Positions 14,222 to 23,062 of a stretch of 25,961 nucleotides of DNA are shown here, one piece after another. Every line of letters begins with the position of its first letter. Within the stretch, counting starts at the first letter, position 1. The stretch spans positions 1 to 25,961 of the forward strand of contig VSNT01000044.1 in NCBI GenBank assembly GCA_009774465.1, in the 5' to 3' direction. The notes below the pieces were generated by a model. It saw only the letters and a program-made list of their open reading frames with translations, searched no databases and was not told where the DNA came from. The stretch is from Lachnospiraceae bacterium. GTDB lineage: Bacteria; Bacillota_A; Clostridia; Lachnospirales; Lachnospiraceae. A program made the position numbers and the translations under genes.

Positions 14222-15394
14222 TTATTTGTTGACCATCTGATACATCCGTCCCGGCGCTGTCACTTCTGCAGGACTTAAGGGCCCTTCCTTCGGCGGCGTA
14301 AAACTGCCTTCCTTTAATTCCTTTATCATACGAAGGAGTTCTCCTGCCGCATAAGGCGCATTCCACAACCGGGTGATCGTCTCATAGGCATTTTTTCCCA
14401 TCCGCTCCATTTCTTCCGGATTCTTTAACAGAAACCAAATTGCTTCCTCCATTTTCTCATAGCTTCCCTCCGGATAAATCATGCCATTTTCTCTATGCTT
14501 TATCAGATAAGGAACTGCCCCTGCCTGCACATTTGCAACCACTGCACATCCGCTGTTCATGGCCTCGTTTACCACTGCTCCCCAGCCCTCCAAATGATTG
14601 CTGGTAAAAATGTGAATCTGGCATTTTTCCATAATGGAACGCACTTCCTCCGGTCTTTGAAATCCGTAAAAGGTAATCTGCTTCTCCACATCATATTCCC
14701 TGGACAGGCGCTTTAATTCTTCCTCCATCTCTCCGCCCCCTGCCATATGAATGTGAAACTCTGTTTTTCCCTTAAGGCTTTTCGCCAGCATTACCATATA
14801 CTCCGGATGCTTTAAGGGAATAAATCTGCCTGCCCATACTATGTGAATCTGTCCGTCTGACAGCTTCATTTTCCGCAGTTCATCCTTTTCATAGTGCCTT
14901 ACCTCCGGAAAATACCCCCACTTAAACATTTTTCCCGGATAGGCATGAATCAGATGAAAATCAGAAGCCACATAAGCCCCTGCACACAAAAGATAAGCAG
15001 GTTTTTTCCTGTATCTGGTATGTTCCTTATATTTGTGAAAAAGCCCTCTTGGGGAAATCATCTTCCACTGGCCTTCTCTGTAAAGGCGTTCACTGATGCG
15101 TATCGTCAACTTTCCCCCATTCAAACGTTCCTCCACCAGATCTTCCCGCCCGCTCCAGCCTGCAAGCAGTACATCACTTTCCATGATAAGTTTTCTGCAG
15201 AATTCCTCATTTTCATAAAGAAATAACACATAGGGAAGCGTTTCCCCTTCTCTGCTCCATCCCATAGAAAGCCGCTCCTGTTCCATAGGCTGCGTCTGAA
15301 TAAAGTGATATTCCTCCCCTAAAAGCTCATAACAGGCATTTGAAAAAGGAATCTGGTGATGATTAATATAATTTGATATAAAAGTAACTGTCAT
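14222..15394 (-). CDS. Family 4 glycosyltransferase (GT-B fold)
   Basis: 390 aa. The N-terminus (TFISNYINHHQIPFSNACYE) is typical of capsule GT4 enzymes. The C-terminal Rossmann domain contains HIVWAGRFIPLKHPE and the EX7E motif (E269-GWGAVVN-E277), with AVVA and G-x-VPYLI after it. These retaining enzymes transfer a sugar from a nucleotide donor to the lipid-linked acceptor. The ATG overlaps the stop of the preceding GT4 gene by four bases (15391-15394), so the two are probably translated together. The final 25 residues are Pro/Gly-rich and extend past the usual fold. Sugar specificity cannot be deduced. Confidence 0.9.
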   Translation of the reverse strand: MTVTFISNYINHHQIPFSNACYELLGEEYHFIQTQPMEQERLSMGWSREGETLPYVLFLYENEEFCRKLIMESDVLLAGWSGREDLVEERLNGGKLTIRISERLYREGQWKMISPRGLFHKYKEHTRYRKKPAYLLCAGAYVASDFHLIHAYPGKMFKWGYFPEVRHYEKDELRKMKLSDGQIHIVWAGRFIPLKHPEYMVMLAKSLKGKTEFHIHMAGGGEMEEELKRLSREYDVEKQITFYGFQRPEEVRSIMEKCQIHIFTSNHLEGWGAVVNEAMNSGCAVVANVQAGAVPYLIKHRENGMIYPEGSYEKMEEAIWFLLKNPEEMERMGKNAYETITRLWNAPYAAGELLRMIKELKEGSFTPPKEGPLSPAEVTAPGRMYQMVNK

Positions 15395-16680
15395 TTTCTT
15401 TCCCCTATTGCCTGATAAATTTCCAAAAGTCTTAAATAATTATTTTCTCCGTCATGGGTAATACGGGCCCTTTTTGCTTCCTGTATGGAAATTCTCTCTG
15501 CGAGACAAAGCCCATTTTCATCTTTGCTTCTGTCCCACAAAGCTTCTATTTTCTCCGCCATTGCTTTGGGATCCCCCGGGGGAAATAAAAGGCCGTTTTT
15601 TCCATCCTCAATCAAATCCGGTATTCCCCCTGCATTTGAGGCGGCTGCCGGCACCCCTAAAAGCTGTGCTTCTCCCACTGTATTGGGGGAATTTTCCAAT
15701 ACGGAAGCGCATACAAACACGCTTGATTTTAAAAACTGCTGTTTCATCTCTCCGGCATCCAGCTTTCCCGCAAGAATTACCCTGTCCTCCAGCTTATATT
15801 TTTTCATCAGGGAAAGCAGATATTTTCCATAGGCAGGCAGCTTTATTTTTTCTTTCACTGTGCGGTGTTCTACCACACTGTTTCCTGCTACGACAAGGGT
15901 TGCATCCGGATATTTTTGAATCAATATGGCCAGCGCTTCAAGCACAAAATGCATTCCCTTTAAAGGATAATCTCCCTGTCCCAAAAAAATACTGTGTTCC
16001 CGGCACTTATCCAGTTCCCACCTTCCTGTATAAAATTCCTTCCGCATAGTTTCATTCATGGGAAAATACAGTACATGGGGATTCATCTTTGCGGTGCCTT
16101 CCCTGTCGAACCGGGTTCTTCCGGTAATATTTCCACATCCCGCTATAGCCTCCTGCTCATGTTTCCCCCGCTTTTTAAACTTCTCCTGCTGCTGCCTTAT
16201 GGAATCCTTTCTTAGAAAATCCCGAAATGTCACCTGATTTTGCACCTTTTCCGGAATACCTGCCATATAAACCTTTGCAATCTCCCCACACAATCCCTGG
16301 ATACCAATCAGCGTCTTTCCTGGATTATGAAAGGCTCTTACCGCCGCCAGCGTATGAGGAAATTCCGTCCCGAAAATATGAATGGTATCCGGTTTAAACT
16401 CCTCAAATATCTTTTTAAATACAGTTTCCAGCTCCGGCACATATTTCTCCGGCACATTTAAGTCTTCTATAAAAGAATAGCATTCCACTCCCTGTACTGT
16501 CAGCTTTAACTGCCTGTCAAGAGGAAAACAGACGCCTAAGACAAAAGGCGCATCTTTCCTGCAAACCTTTTCAAAAATACCGGAAAGCCATCCTTCCCGG
16601 TTGCTGTAAGGTAAATGAAGTTCCTGCCCTATGGCCGGCAGCATAATATTACATATCCATAAAATTCTTTTCATAATCAA
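15391..16680 (-). CDS. Family 4 glycosyltransferase (GT-B fold)
   Basis: 429 aa from TTG 16680, which is six bases past AAAGGA; ATG 16674, two codons inside, is the alternative. The N-terminal domain has ILWICNIMLP and HIFGTEFPH. The C-terminal domain has FLGQGDYPLKGMHFVLEA, VVAGNS and EX7E (E329-NSPNTVG-E337), followed by VPAAASNAGGIPDLIEDG. It is a standard retaining GT4 of capsule and exopolysaccharide loci. It starts 11 bases after the GT2 stop and overlaps the next GT4 gene, so it is firmly within the operon. The sugar transferred is unknown. Confidence 0.9.
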   Translation of the reverse strand: MIMKRILWICNIMLPAIGQELHLPYSNREGWLSGIFEKVCRKDAPFVLGVCFPLDRQLKLTVQGVECYSFIEDLNVPEKYVPELETVFKKIFEEFKPDTIHIFGTEFPHTLAAVRAFHNPGKTLIGIQGLCGEIAKVYMAGIPEKVQNQVTFRDFLRKDSIRQQQEKFKKRGKHEQEAIAGCGNITGRTRFDREGTAKMNPHVLYFPMNETMRKEFYTGRWELDKCREHSIFLGQGDYPLKGMHFVLEALAILIQKYPDATLVVAGNSVVEHRTVKEKIKLPAYGKYLLSLMKKYKLEDRVILAGKLDAGEMKQQFLKSSVFVCASVLENSPNTVGEAQLLGVPAAASNAGGIPDLIEDGKNGLLFPPGDPKAMAEKIEALWDRSKDENGLCLAERISIQEAKRARITHDGENNYLRLLEIYQAIGERK

Positions 16681-16691
16681 TCCGTGTCCTT

Positions 16692-17606
16692 TTATCTGCG
16701 CAGATACAGCATCTTTTTCAAGCGATTATAAATTCCCGCTGTTTTTTCATTTTCGGCAATAAATGTGCGCAGCGGAGCAAGGGTAAGGCACATAATCAGC
16801 TTAAATTTAAAAAGCTGTCCCGTCGGAATATATTTTCGGGTAATTTCTTTATGTTCCCTGCTGGATTTCCTGCGGTTTTCTTTCGTTTCTGAAAAGCCCC
16901 CGCCTTCATAATCCACAATCATAAGGTCCGCATAGTGAAACGCTGTACTGCTTTTTACTCTGTCATCAGATGTAACTTTGCCTGCAGCATTTTCCCTTGT
17001 TTCCCCCTGAAAAAAACACCACAAAAACTGCTCATAATCCGCCCTTACCAGATATTTTTCCTGAAAAGGATGAACCTTGACCAGCCTGATATCATAAAAG
17101 CAGGCCTGATGGCAGGGCACATTCCGGTAACATCCAAAAGCATCTATATGAGGATTGGAAATCACCTGCTGCCCGGTTAGGCGTTCAAAAATATTTCCAT
17201 AGAAAATCCCCGGCGTACCTGCATTTTCTTTCTCTTTTATAAATTCAGCCATTTTTTCAAGCACATCTTCCGAGTAAAAAATATCTCCACAGTTTAAAAA
17301 ATAAACATACCTTCCGGCTGCTTCCTCCACCGCCTGATTCATGGCATTATAAATTCCGGTATCCTTTTTTTCCAGAATCCTGATTACAGGTGTGGATACT
17401 GATTTCCTGCTTTTTTCTCCCGGCTCCTGCTGCCCAAGTTCCTGCCTGACTGCAAGTTCCTTTGCATAATTAAGGGAACCATCCTTAGACATTCCATCCT
17501 TTATAATTACCTCGTAGTCCCGAAAACTCTGCCTTTCTATACTGTCCAGAGTCTTCTTAAGCTTGTCCCCCGGATTTAAACACACCACAATAATTGAAAA
17601 AAACAC
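16692..17606 (-). CDS. Family 2 glycosyltransferase (WcaA-like)
   Basis: 304 aa from GTG 17606, with AAAGGA nine bases upstream. The GT2 domain shows FSIIVVCLNPGDKLKKTLDSI, IIKDGMSKDGS in place of the usual VDDGSTD, GIYNAMNQA, and FLNCGD (103-108) at the position of the DxD metal site. The K-D-G and N-x-G-D forms are characteristic of the colanic-acid WcaE/WcaA-like subgroup, so they need not indicate inactivity. Two insertions rich in charged residues (55-75 and 190-230) are visible. It lies between DinD and the GT4 pair and is predicted to extend the repeat unit. Confidence 0.87.
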   Translation of the reverse strand: MFFSIIVVCLNPGDKLKKTLDSIERQSFRDYEVIIKDGMSKDGSLNYAKELAVRQELGQQEPGEKSRKSVSTPVIRILEKKDTGIYNAMNQAVEEAAGRYVYFLNCGDIFYSEDVLEKMAEFIKEKENAGTPGIFYGNIFERLTGQQVISNPHIDAFGCYRNVPCHQACFYDIRLVKVHPFQEKYLVRADYEQFLWCFFQGETRENAAGKVTSDDRVKSSTAFHYADLMIVDYEGGGFSETKENRRKSSREHKEITRKYIPTGQLFKFKLIMCLTLAPLRTFIAENEKTAGIYNRLKKMLYLRR

Positions 17607-17635
17607 CTGTTTTATTCCTTTCCATCGAAAAGTTT

Positions 17636-18496
17636 TTATTCATCCAACATCAGTTTTCCTTTTTTCGCTTTATTTCTCAAACGCTCCATTTGCTCCATTT
17701 CTATTTGCTGAATACTCTTTTCAGGCGTTGGTAAATCCTCCGGCATTGTACCGCCAATCTTTTGAATCGCAGTTCGAACTTCCTTTCCAACATTATAATG
17801 CACTGACGTTGCTTTTCTGGCATTATTCACCTGATCTTTACGTAATTTTTCTTCCGTTTGGGAAATTCTGAAAAGATTTGCAATTAATTCAGTGCTTCCC
17901 ATATAATCAAGAATTTTCTGTCCAACCTCCAGGTTCTTTTTCCTATGAATATCCTCAACATCCAATCCACCATATAAACCAATATATCCTGCATTTTGAA
18001 AAACAGCAAATTCTTCATTGGTTATTACGCCTGCTTTATGTGCCGTCTCAGCCAGCATTTGATTCCATTGTTTAATATCTCCACGAACAACAAGCCGACG
18101 ATTGTCCTCATCTAATTCATTAAAATGATCTGCAACTTCCTGCCTGTAAGTCTGAATGGCAAAATAAGTCTGTCCAAGTGCAATTATTTCTTTACGCGGA
18201 TCGCCATTTTGAACAATAAGATAACAGGCATAACGCGACAGTTCATAATCCTTTACCGGTTTAACCGCTGCACCTGCATTTACGATTTTCCTGACCTCGG
18301 GAAAATCGTCTGAAACCAGATGTCCACTGTTTTCACATGCAATCATTGCTCTTTTAATTACTTTAAAAAAATTTTCCCATTTGGCGTAATCCAATATAGG
18401 CGCTAAAGCTCTGGCACTCCAAAACTCGCTGCCATCCTCTCTGATTGTCTTTATGTCTTCAAAGCATTTATATTCTTCAGCATTTAATTTACTCAA
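17636..18496 (-). CDS. dinD: DNA damage-inducible protein D (DinD)
   Basis: 286 aa from TTG 18496: AGGAGG lies seven bases before this TTG but only one base before the ATG at 18502, so TTG is the better start. The N-terminal half is BRO/DinD-like: EDGSEFWSARALAPILDY, AMIACENSGH, and LSRYACYLIVQNGDPRKEIIALGQTYFAIQTYRQE, which is the DinD signature. The C-terminal half is helical and charged (DINIDHRK-like linker, KATSVHYNVGKEVR, LPTPEKSIQQIE). E. coli DinD is an SOS protein that binds RecA filaments and inhibits strand exchange. The ribosome binding site overlaps the stop of the polymerase gene, so it is co-transcribed with polysaccharide genes. No LexA box was seen just upstream. Confidence 0.88.
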   Translation of the reverse strand: MSKLNAEEYKCFEDIKTIREDGSEFWSARALAPILDYAKWENFFKVIKRAMIACENSGHLVSDDFPEVRKIVNAGAAVKPVKDYELSRYACYLIVQNGDPRKEIIALGQTYFAIQTYRQEVADHFNELDEDNRRLVVRGDIKQWNQMLAETAHKAGVITNEEFAVFQNAGYIGLYGGLDVEDIHRKKNLEVGQKILDYMGSTELIANLFRISQTEEKLRKDQVNNARKATSVHYNVGKEVRTAIQKIGGTMPEDLPTPEKSIQQIEMEQMERLRNKAKKGKLMLDE

Positions 18497-18508
18497 TCTC
18501 ATTCCTCC

Positions 18509-19618
18509 TTAATTCACATCCGAAAGAATCGGCACCATATCATGAAACATAAAGGTTTCATAAGGCAGAATGCGGAGCCCGTCATTTCCAGCCTTCATTA
18601 AAATAAACACTGCAAAATACAAAACTGCCGCGCCGATCACTCCGGCAGTAAAGAGTTTTTTCAGTTTCCTGTTTTCCACTCCATCAATCAGTGCTGGAAG
18701 GAAAAAAATATGGGTAATCGTCAGGTAATACCCGATTCTTGAAATAATGGGAAGAAAAGAACAGCACACATACATAACCAGCGCCCCGAGATTACAGTAA
18801 AAATAAAACCTGTTCCGCCTGCTGTCTTTCACCGTCTTTTTATAATAAATCAAAGAAAAGACCAAAACAGCCAGACATCTTGCAATATTGACAATGCTGG
18901 TTCCTCCCTCTAAATATTCCGTATCCTCATAAGTAGGATAGAGAAATATCACTGCCTTTAAATAAAAATCCTGCATAAAAAAGAAGGTGGAGCAAAATAC
19001 TGCCGCCAGCCCCAGCTGCCATTTTTTCCAGGATAATGATGCAAGAAAATATAAAGGAAGCACCACAAGAATAGACTTATGCAACGTTGCCCCTAAAAGC
19101 ACCAGCAAGATAAATTTAAGCCATTCCTGCCTAAGCACATAGGGGATCACTGCCACCGCAATTGCCAGCGCCAGATAGTATCTTACAGTGTTAAAGGACT
19201 GAAAATAATATCCGAAGGCCATAAATAAAAAGAAGGAAAAGCCAAAGGAATCCGCCTGCTTGTAGATGGCAGCCATAAAGATCAGCACAGTAAAAAATGC
19301 AAAAAATGCAAACACCAGCAGATAATTTTCAAAACCGGAGAGGTTGTAAATTATCCTTACAATCCAGTTAAATCCTGCCTCTGTGGGCACAAAAGCATCA
19401 CAGTTTATCAAGTGCATAAACTCCACATACTTTGCATAATCATTTCCCACATTCAGCCTGCATCCGGCAAGTCCAAACAAAAGCAGAAAAACAGATACCA
19501 GACAAAGTCCGTTCAGTATCTGCTGCCTGCTTATCATATTTTGTTGTACCTTACAGTGATTGTTTACCATCCATCCAAGAAAAACTGTAAGCACTGCCAC
19601 AAAAATATATAAAATCAT
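18509..19618 (-). CDS. EpsG-family polysaccharide polymerase (Wzy)
   Basis: 369 aa with about ten membrane segments. After the second helix it has GCRLNVGNDYAKYVEFM, the EpsG family hallmark (G-x-D-Y-x-x-Y), followed later by FNTVRYYLALAIA and LHKSILVVLPLYFLA. These proteins polymerise lipid-linked repeat units outside the membrane in Wzx/Wzy-type pathways. The start is five bases after the stop of the upstream GT2 gene, with only a weak ribosome binding site (GAAGCGG). Only one polymerase is found in the operon, which fits a single repeat-unit polymer. Confidence 0.87.
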   Translation of the reverse strand: MILYIFVAVLTVFLGWMVNNHCKVQQNMISRQQILNGLCLVSVFLLLFGLAGCRLNVGNDYAKYVEFMHLINCDAFVPTEAGFNWIVRIIYNLSGFENYLLVFAFFAFFTVLIFMAAIYKQADSFGFSFFLFMAFGYYFQSFNTVRYYLALAIAVAVIPYVLRQEWLKFILLVLLGATLHKSILVVLPLYFLASLSWKKWQLGLAAVFCSTFFFMQDFYLKAVIFLYPTYEDTEYLEGGTSIVNIARCLAVLVFSLIYYKKTVKDSRRNRFYFYCNLGALVMYVCCSFLPIISRIGYYLTITHIFFLPALIDGVENRKLKKLFTAGVIGAAVLYFAVFILMKAGNDGLRILPYETFMFHDMVPILSDVN

Positions 19619-19623
19619 AGTTT

Positions 19624-20415
19624 TTAATACCGCTTCTTTCCTTCTCTGATCCCCTGCTTCATCAGTTTGTACGCCCTGTTTACAGATATTTCCTTTAACA
19701 TTTCCTTTTTATGTGCATAGAGGAAGCGCAGGGAAAAAACTTCCGCCATGCCTCCATAAAGATAATGATACAATACACCTCTGTCTATAAAAAACTTATC
19801 CGTATAGCCCTTAAACCAGGTGGACTCTCTGTAAGTCTCCTGTCCCAGTTCCCCTGTATCTGCATAAAGATGAAGTCCTTTTTTCAGGCAGTCGTGTAAA
19901 AATAAGCTGTCCTCTCCGTTACTGTATCTGGCCCCGCCGCCAAACAAAAGAGAAAAGCCTACATTTGCCCGGCGCAGAGATTCCGTTCTTGCCGCCACTG
20001 CAAAGGTAGGATATCTGCCATAATTATACCAGCGGATTCTTTTATTCTCCTGATTATAATAAGTTTTTCTTTCCGGATGGACTTTAAAGTTAAAGGTAAT
20101 CAAATCCGCATCCGGATTCTTTTGAAATGCACTGCACACAGTCTGCTCATAGCCGGGATCAAAAACAATATCCTCATCCGAAAATATACAGTATTCATGG
20201 TCGGCATGTAATAATGCAGTATTTCTGCTAAGCCCCACTCCCCGCTCTGTCATAAAATAACATTTGATCAATTTATCATTATAAGAATACTCCATATAAG
20301 CATCCCTGTCACATTGATTCACAATAATGGCATCTGTTTCCAGATTCATTCTGGAAGCTGTTTTTTCCACCTGGGCATTTACCGTTGATACCAATACCTG
20401 CAATTTTGATTTCAT
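19624..20415 (-). CDS. Family 2 glycosyltransferase
   Basis: 263 aa, with GGAAAAG upstream of the ATG. It begins KLQVLVSTVNAQ rather than the usual VSIIVPxYN, then has IIVNQCDRD, ERGVGLSRNTAL and IFSDEDIVF (metal-binding D-E-D), FNFKVHPER, and GEDSLFLHDCLKKG in the acceptor half. This pattern belongs to a short GT2 subgroup common in Firmicutes capsule loci. Tyr/Lys-rich sequence closes the protein. It is preceded by a 55-base gap containing an unusually GC-rich block and followed almost directly by the polymerase gene. The sugar transferred is unknown. Confidence 0.85.
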   Translation of the reverse strand: MKSKLQVLVSTVNAQVEKTASRMNLETDAIIVNQCDRDAYMEYSYNDKLIKCYFMTERGVGLSRNTALLHADHEYCIFSDEDIVFDPGYEQTVCSAFQKNPDADLITFNFKVHPERKTYYNQENKRIRWYNYGRYPTFAVAARTESLRRANVGFSLLFGGGARYSNGEDSLFLHDCLKKGLHLYADTGELGQETYRESTWFKGYTDKFFIDRGVLYHYLYGGMAEVFSLRFLYAHKKEMLKEISVNRAYKLMKQGIREGKKRY

Positions 20416-20426
20416 TCACATCTTTT

Positions 20427-20460
20427 CCGCATGCCAGCGAGTCCGCCGACGCAGTGCGCC
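20427..20460. repeat. GC-rich intergenic block, possible dispersed repeat
   Basis: 26 of 34 bases are G or C, against roughly 43% in the surrounding genes. On the - strand it contains GCGTCGGCGGAC-type self-complementarity. It fills most of the 55-base gap between the CpsC-like gene and a GT2 gene. No second copy is present in the window, so its repeat nature is a guess from composition. Confidence 0.25.
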
Positions 20461-20470
20461 TTTCTGTCTT

Positions 20471-21610
20471 TTAAGCAAAATATCTGTTTAAAAATTCTTC
20501 ATCTGCCTGGGCAATAATCATTCCAAGCACATGACAATCCTGATTTTTCAAAAAAGATAAAATCCGGGAAGTTTTGCGCCCTGTATCTTTTCCAAAAGGA
20601 AGCAGCAAAATCACGCCGCCTGCCTCTCTGATTTTTTTACACTCTTCCTCAGATAAAACATTTTCATTAAAAGAAAGAATATCCCATTCTCCCTTTGCTT
20701 CTGAACACTTTTCTTCTCCCGGTATACTCCAGCTAAAATCCCCTTCACTGTCCGGCACACTGTTTCCAATCAGTCCATCCGGATCTTCTCTGTTCAAGAG
20801 CCTTTCAATTTCAAGCTTTCGAGTATCTGCATGATTATCCATATCCAGAACTGCAAAACTTTTCTTATCTCCCATAAGATAATGGAGGTTGGCTTTTAAT
20901 TCCCTTGCATAAGGCTGGAGTCCTTTTTGATTTCGGGTAAGAATTCCAAGGGACCGGCAGGCATATTTCTTTTCCAGATCCTCCTGAACATACACAGATT
21001 CATCCAACACATAACTGAATCCAATAATCAGCATTGCCAGAATTCCAAGTATCACTGCTCCTGTCACACAGGCCTCTGTAGTTCTTTCATCCCAGTATAT
21101 CCGCTCCGGTGCACCGGAACGAATCACAGCAATCTGATTGAGTTCCTCAGCGTCCCTTGCGTATTCCCGAAGTCCGCTTTCCATTGCATTACGGATTTCA
21201 CGTACAAATTTTTCATTGTCCCCTCTTACTGTTATGGTTAAAAGCCTGATATCCGATAAAATTTCCGCTTTGGTTGCCTCCCGTACCTGATCCCTGTCAT
21301 ACCCCGGAAGGCTGCTCATTACTATATCCAAAATCGGATCCGCATCAATTAAGTCATTCCAGGTATATCCATTATAATACTGATATACATCACCATTTTC
21401 ATCATTGCCAAAGCTGATATACAGCTTGGAAACGGAAGCATACTCCACAGGCATCTTCATGGAGCGCACCACCTGATAAATAATACCGCCGCAGGTAGCA
21501 CCCAAAATAGCAAGCATTATCACAAGCCATATCTTTTTTTGAAGATACAGCGCCAGCCTTTTTAAGTCCATACCTCTATTTAAATACTCTTCATTCATTT
21601 CCATTTTCAT
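20471..21610 (-). CDS. CpsC/Wzz-like chain-length protein with a degenerate kinase-like tail
   Basis: 379 aa. TM1 (about 27-47) and TM2 (about 182-203) bracket a 130-residue extracellular domain that includes a YASVSKLYI block typical of Wzz proteins. After TM2 come DESVYVQEDLEKKY and SLGIL, as in Wzc/CpsC-CpsD proteins. Residues 225-379 then follow the CpsD layout (FAVLDMDNH, WDILSFNE, GVILLLPFGKDTGRKTSRIL) but lack a Walker A GKS/T loop and a C-terminal tyrosine cluster. An active BY-kinase is therefore unlikely. It would set polymer length or scaffold the export complex. The start overlaps the WbaP-like gene by 20 bases; ATGs at 21598 and 21571 are alternatives. Confidence 0.85.
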   Translation of the reverse strand: MKMEMNEEYLNRGMDLKRLALYLQKKIWLVIMLAILGATCGGIIYQVVRSMKMPVEYASVSKLYISFGNDENGDVYQYYNGYTWNDLIDADPILDIVMSSLPGYDRDQVREATKAEILSDIRLLTITVRGDNEKFVREIRNAMESGLREYARDAEELNQIAVIRSGAPERIYWDERTTEACVTGAVILGILAMLIIGFSYVLDESVYVQEDLEKKYACRSLGILTRNQKGLQPYARELKANLHYLMGDKKSFAVLDMDNHADTRKLEIERLLNREDPDGLIGNSVPDSEGDFSWSIPGEEKCSEAKGEWDILSFNENVLSEEECKKIREAGGVILLLPFGKDTGRKTSRILSFLKNQDCHVLGMIIAQADEEFLNRYFA

Positions 21611-23009
21611 TTTCTAAAGTTTCCTCCGCTTTCAGGGACTTCATTGCTGTTACCTGTGTGCTGTCCACTCCTTCTGTGCTCTCCGGCCTGATCAATATTT
21701 TTAATGTCAAAAGCATCAGTTTCAAATCCAGCCAAACGGAATAATTTTCAATATAAAACAAATCCAGCTTCAACTTGTCGTAAGGTGTGGTGTTATATTT
21801 CCCATAAACCTGGGCATAACCTGCCAAGCCTGCCTTTACTTTCATTCGAAACACAAACTCCGGCATCTCCTCCACATACTGTCTGATAATCTCCGGACGT
21901 TCCGGTCTCGGACCGATAAAAGACATATCTCCTGCCAGAATATTAAACAGCTGGGGCAGTTCGTCAATCCGCACCGCACGTATAAATTTCCCTATTGGTG
22001 TAATTCTGTTGTCATTTTTGGCGGCAAGCCTTGCCACTCCATCCTTTTCCGCATCCACACGCATACTTCTGAATTTCATAATCTTAAATTCACGGCCGCC
22101 CTTGGTACAGCGCACCTGTTTATAAAGCACCGGCCCGCCGTCATAACACTTAACCAGTATCGCGGTAATCAGCATAAAAGGTGATGTTACCACCAGAAGA
22201 ATCAGCGCACAGATAAGATCTATCATACGCTTAATCGTTCTTTGCTCAATCTTAAGGGCATATTCCCTTGTTAAGAGAATCGGCGTGTCAAATAAATGGA
22301 GCTGATCCGAACCTTTAATCAATACATCCGGAATTTTAGGCATCATATAGACTCTGATAAATCTGCTGTAACAGTATTTTAAAAGACGGTTGCGCTCCTC
22401 GGTGGGGATATCCCACAGCACCACAGCGCCATAGCCCTTTTCCACCTCTTCCTCTAATTTTGCAAGCCCCTCTTTTACATCAATGCACTTTACAATTTTA
22501 TATTTATCCTTCCGGGATGCGAATTTTCTCAAAATATCATCAATATCACGCTCTCCATGTATCAACAGCATTTCCCTTGGCGGAAATACCCTGCGGTAAA
22601 CGGTATTGCACAGGGCGGTCCATACTCCTGCAAACAAAATCTGCACAAGAGTTGCCCCCATCAGACAGTCCGGTAAAACCAGGTTGTTATTCATAAGAGA
22701 AATCTGTCCGTAAGTGATAACATTTACAAACAAAAGAGAAAACATCTGTGATAAAAACACATCGATTGTTTTTAAATATCCAATCTTTAACCCGCCATAG
22801 GTGTTGGCAAAGAAAAACAGTAAAATAAAGTATATGGTAATAATCAGCAGATGACCATAGCGGTAAAATTTTAATCCCCTGTTAAAGTCATTTACAATTG
22901 GATAATAATAATTAATCCAGATATATGCATAAATAATCGTCTGTATGAAAAGCCCCACCAGACTGAGTCCCAGTACGATCACTCTTTTTATTGTTTCTAA
23001 ACGTCTCAC
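21591..23009 (-). CDS. Undecaprenyl-phosphate sugar-1-phosphate transferase (WbaP/CpsE type)
   Basis: 472 aa from GTG 23009, supported by GGAGG five bases upstream; the longer reading to 23030 has none. Four N-terminal membrane helices (about 11-36, 53-72, 85-104 and 118-138) and a soluble CoA-binding-like domain come first. A fifth hydrophobic segment (about 263-288) leads into the catalytic domain: PVLYKQVRCTKGGREFKIMKFRSM, RIDELPQLFNILAGDMSFIGPRPERPE and GLAGYAQVYGKYN. These are the signature blocks of polyprenyl-phosphate sugar-phosphate transferases. The enzyme starts the repeat unit by moving a sugar-1-phosphate from a UDP-sugar onto undecaprenyl phosphate. The sugar could be glucose or galactose; the sequence alone does not decide. 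Confidence 0.93.
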   Translation of the reverse strand: MRRLETIKRVIVLGLSLVGLFIQTIIYAYIWINYYYPIVNDFNRGLKFYRYGHLLIITIYFILLFFFANTYGGLKIGYLKTIDVFLSQMFSLLFVNVITYGQISLMNNNLVLPDCLMGATLVQILFAGVWTALCNTVYRRVFPPREMLLIHGERDIDDILRKFASRKDKYKIVKCIDVKEGLAKLEEEVEKGYGAVVLWDIPTEERNRLLKYCYSRFIRVYMMPKIPDVLIKGSDQLHLFDTPILLTREYALKIEQRTIKRMIDLICALILLVVTSPFMLITAILVKCYDGGPVLYKQVRCTKGGREFKIMKFRSMRVDAEKDGVARLAAKNDNRITPIGKFIRAVRIDELPQLFNILAGDMSFIGPRPERPEIIRQYVEEMPEFVFRMKVKAGLAGYAQVYGKYNTTPYDKLKLDLFYIENYSVWLDLKLMLLTLKILIRPESTEGVDSTQVTAMKSLKAEETLENENGNE

Positions 23010-23062
23010 TTTAACCTCCACATATACCACAATTTTTCAGCGGTATTGTATCAATCATGCTT

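Noticed and set aside
15474..16049. 191-aa + strand ORF
   Set aside because: Antisense shadow of the GT4 gene, rich in Pro and Leu, without start signals.
16795..16815. Inactive GT2 because FLNCGD replaces the DxD motif in the 16692-17606 gene
   Set aside because: The N-x-G-D form together with K-D-G is normal in the WcaE/WcaA-like subgroup, so inactivity cannot be claimed.
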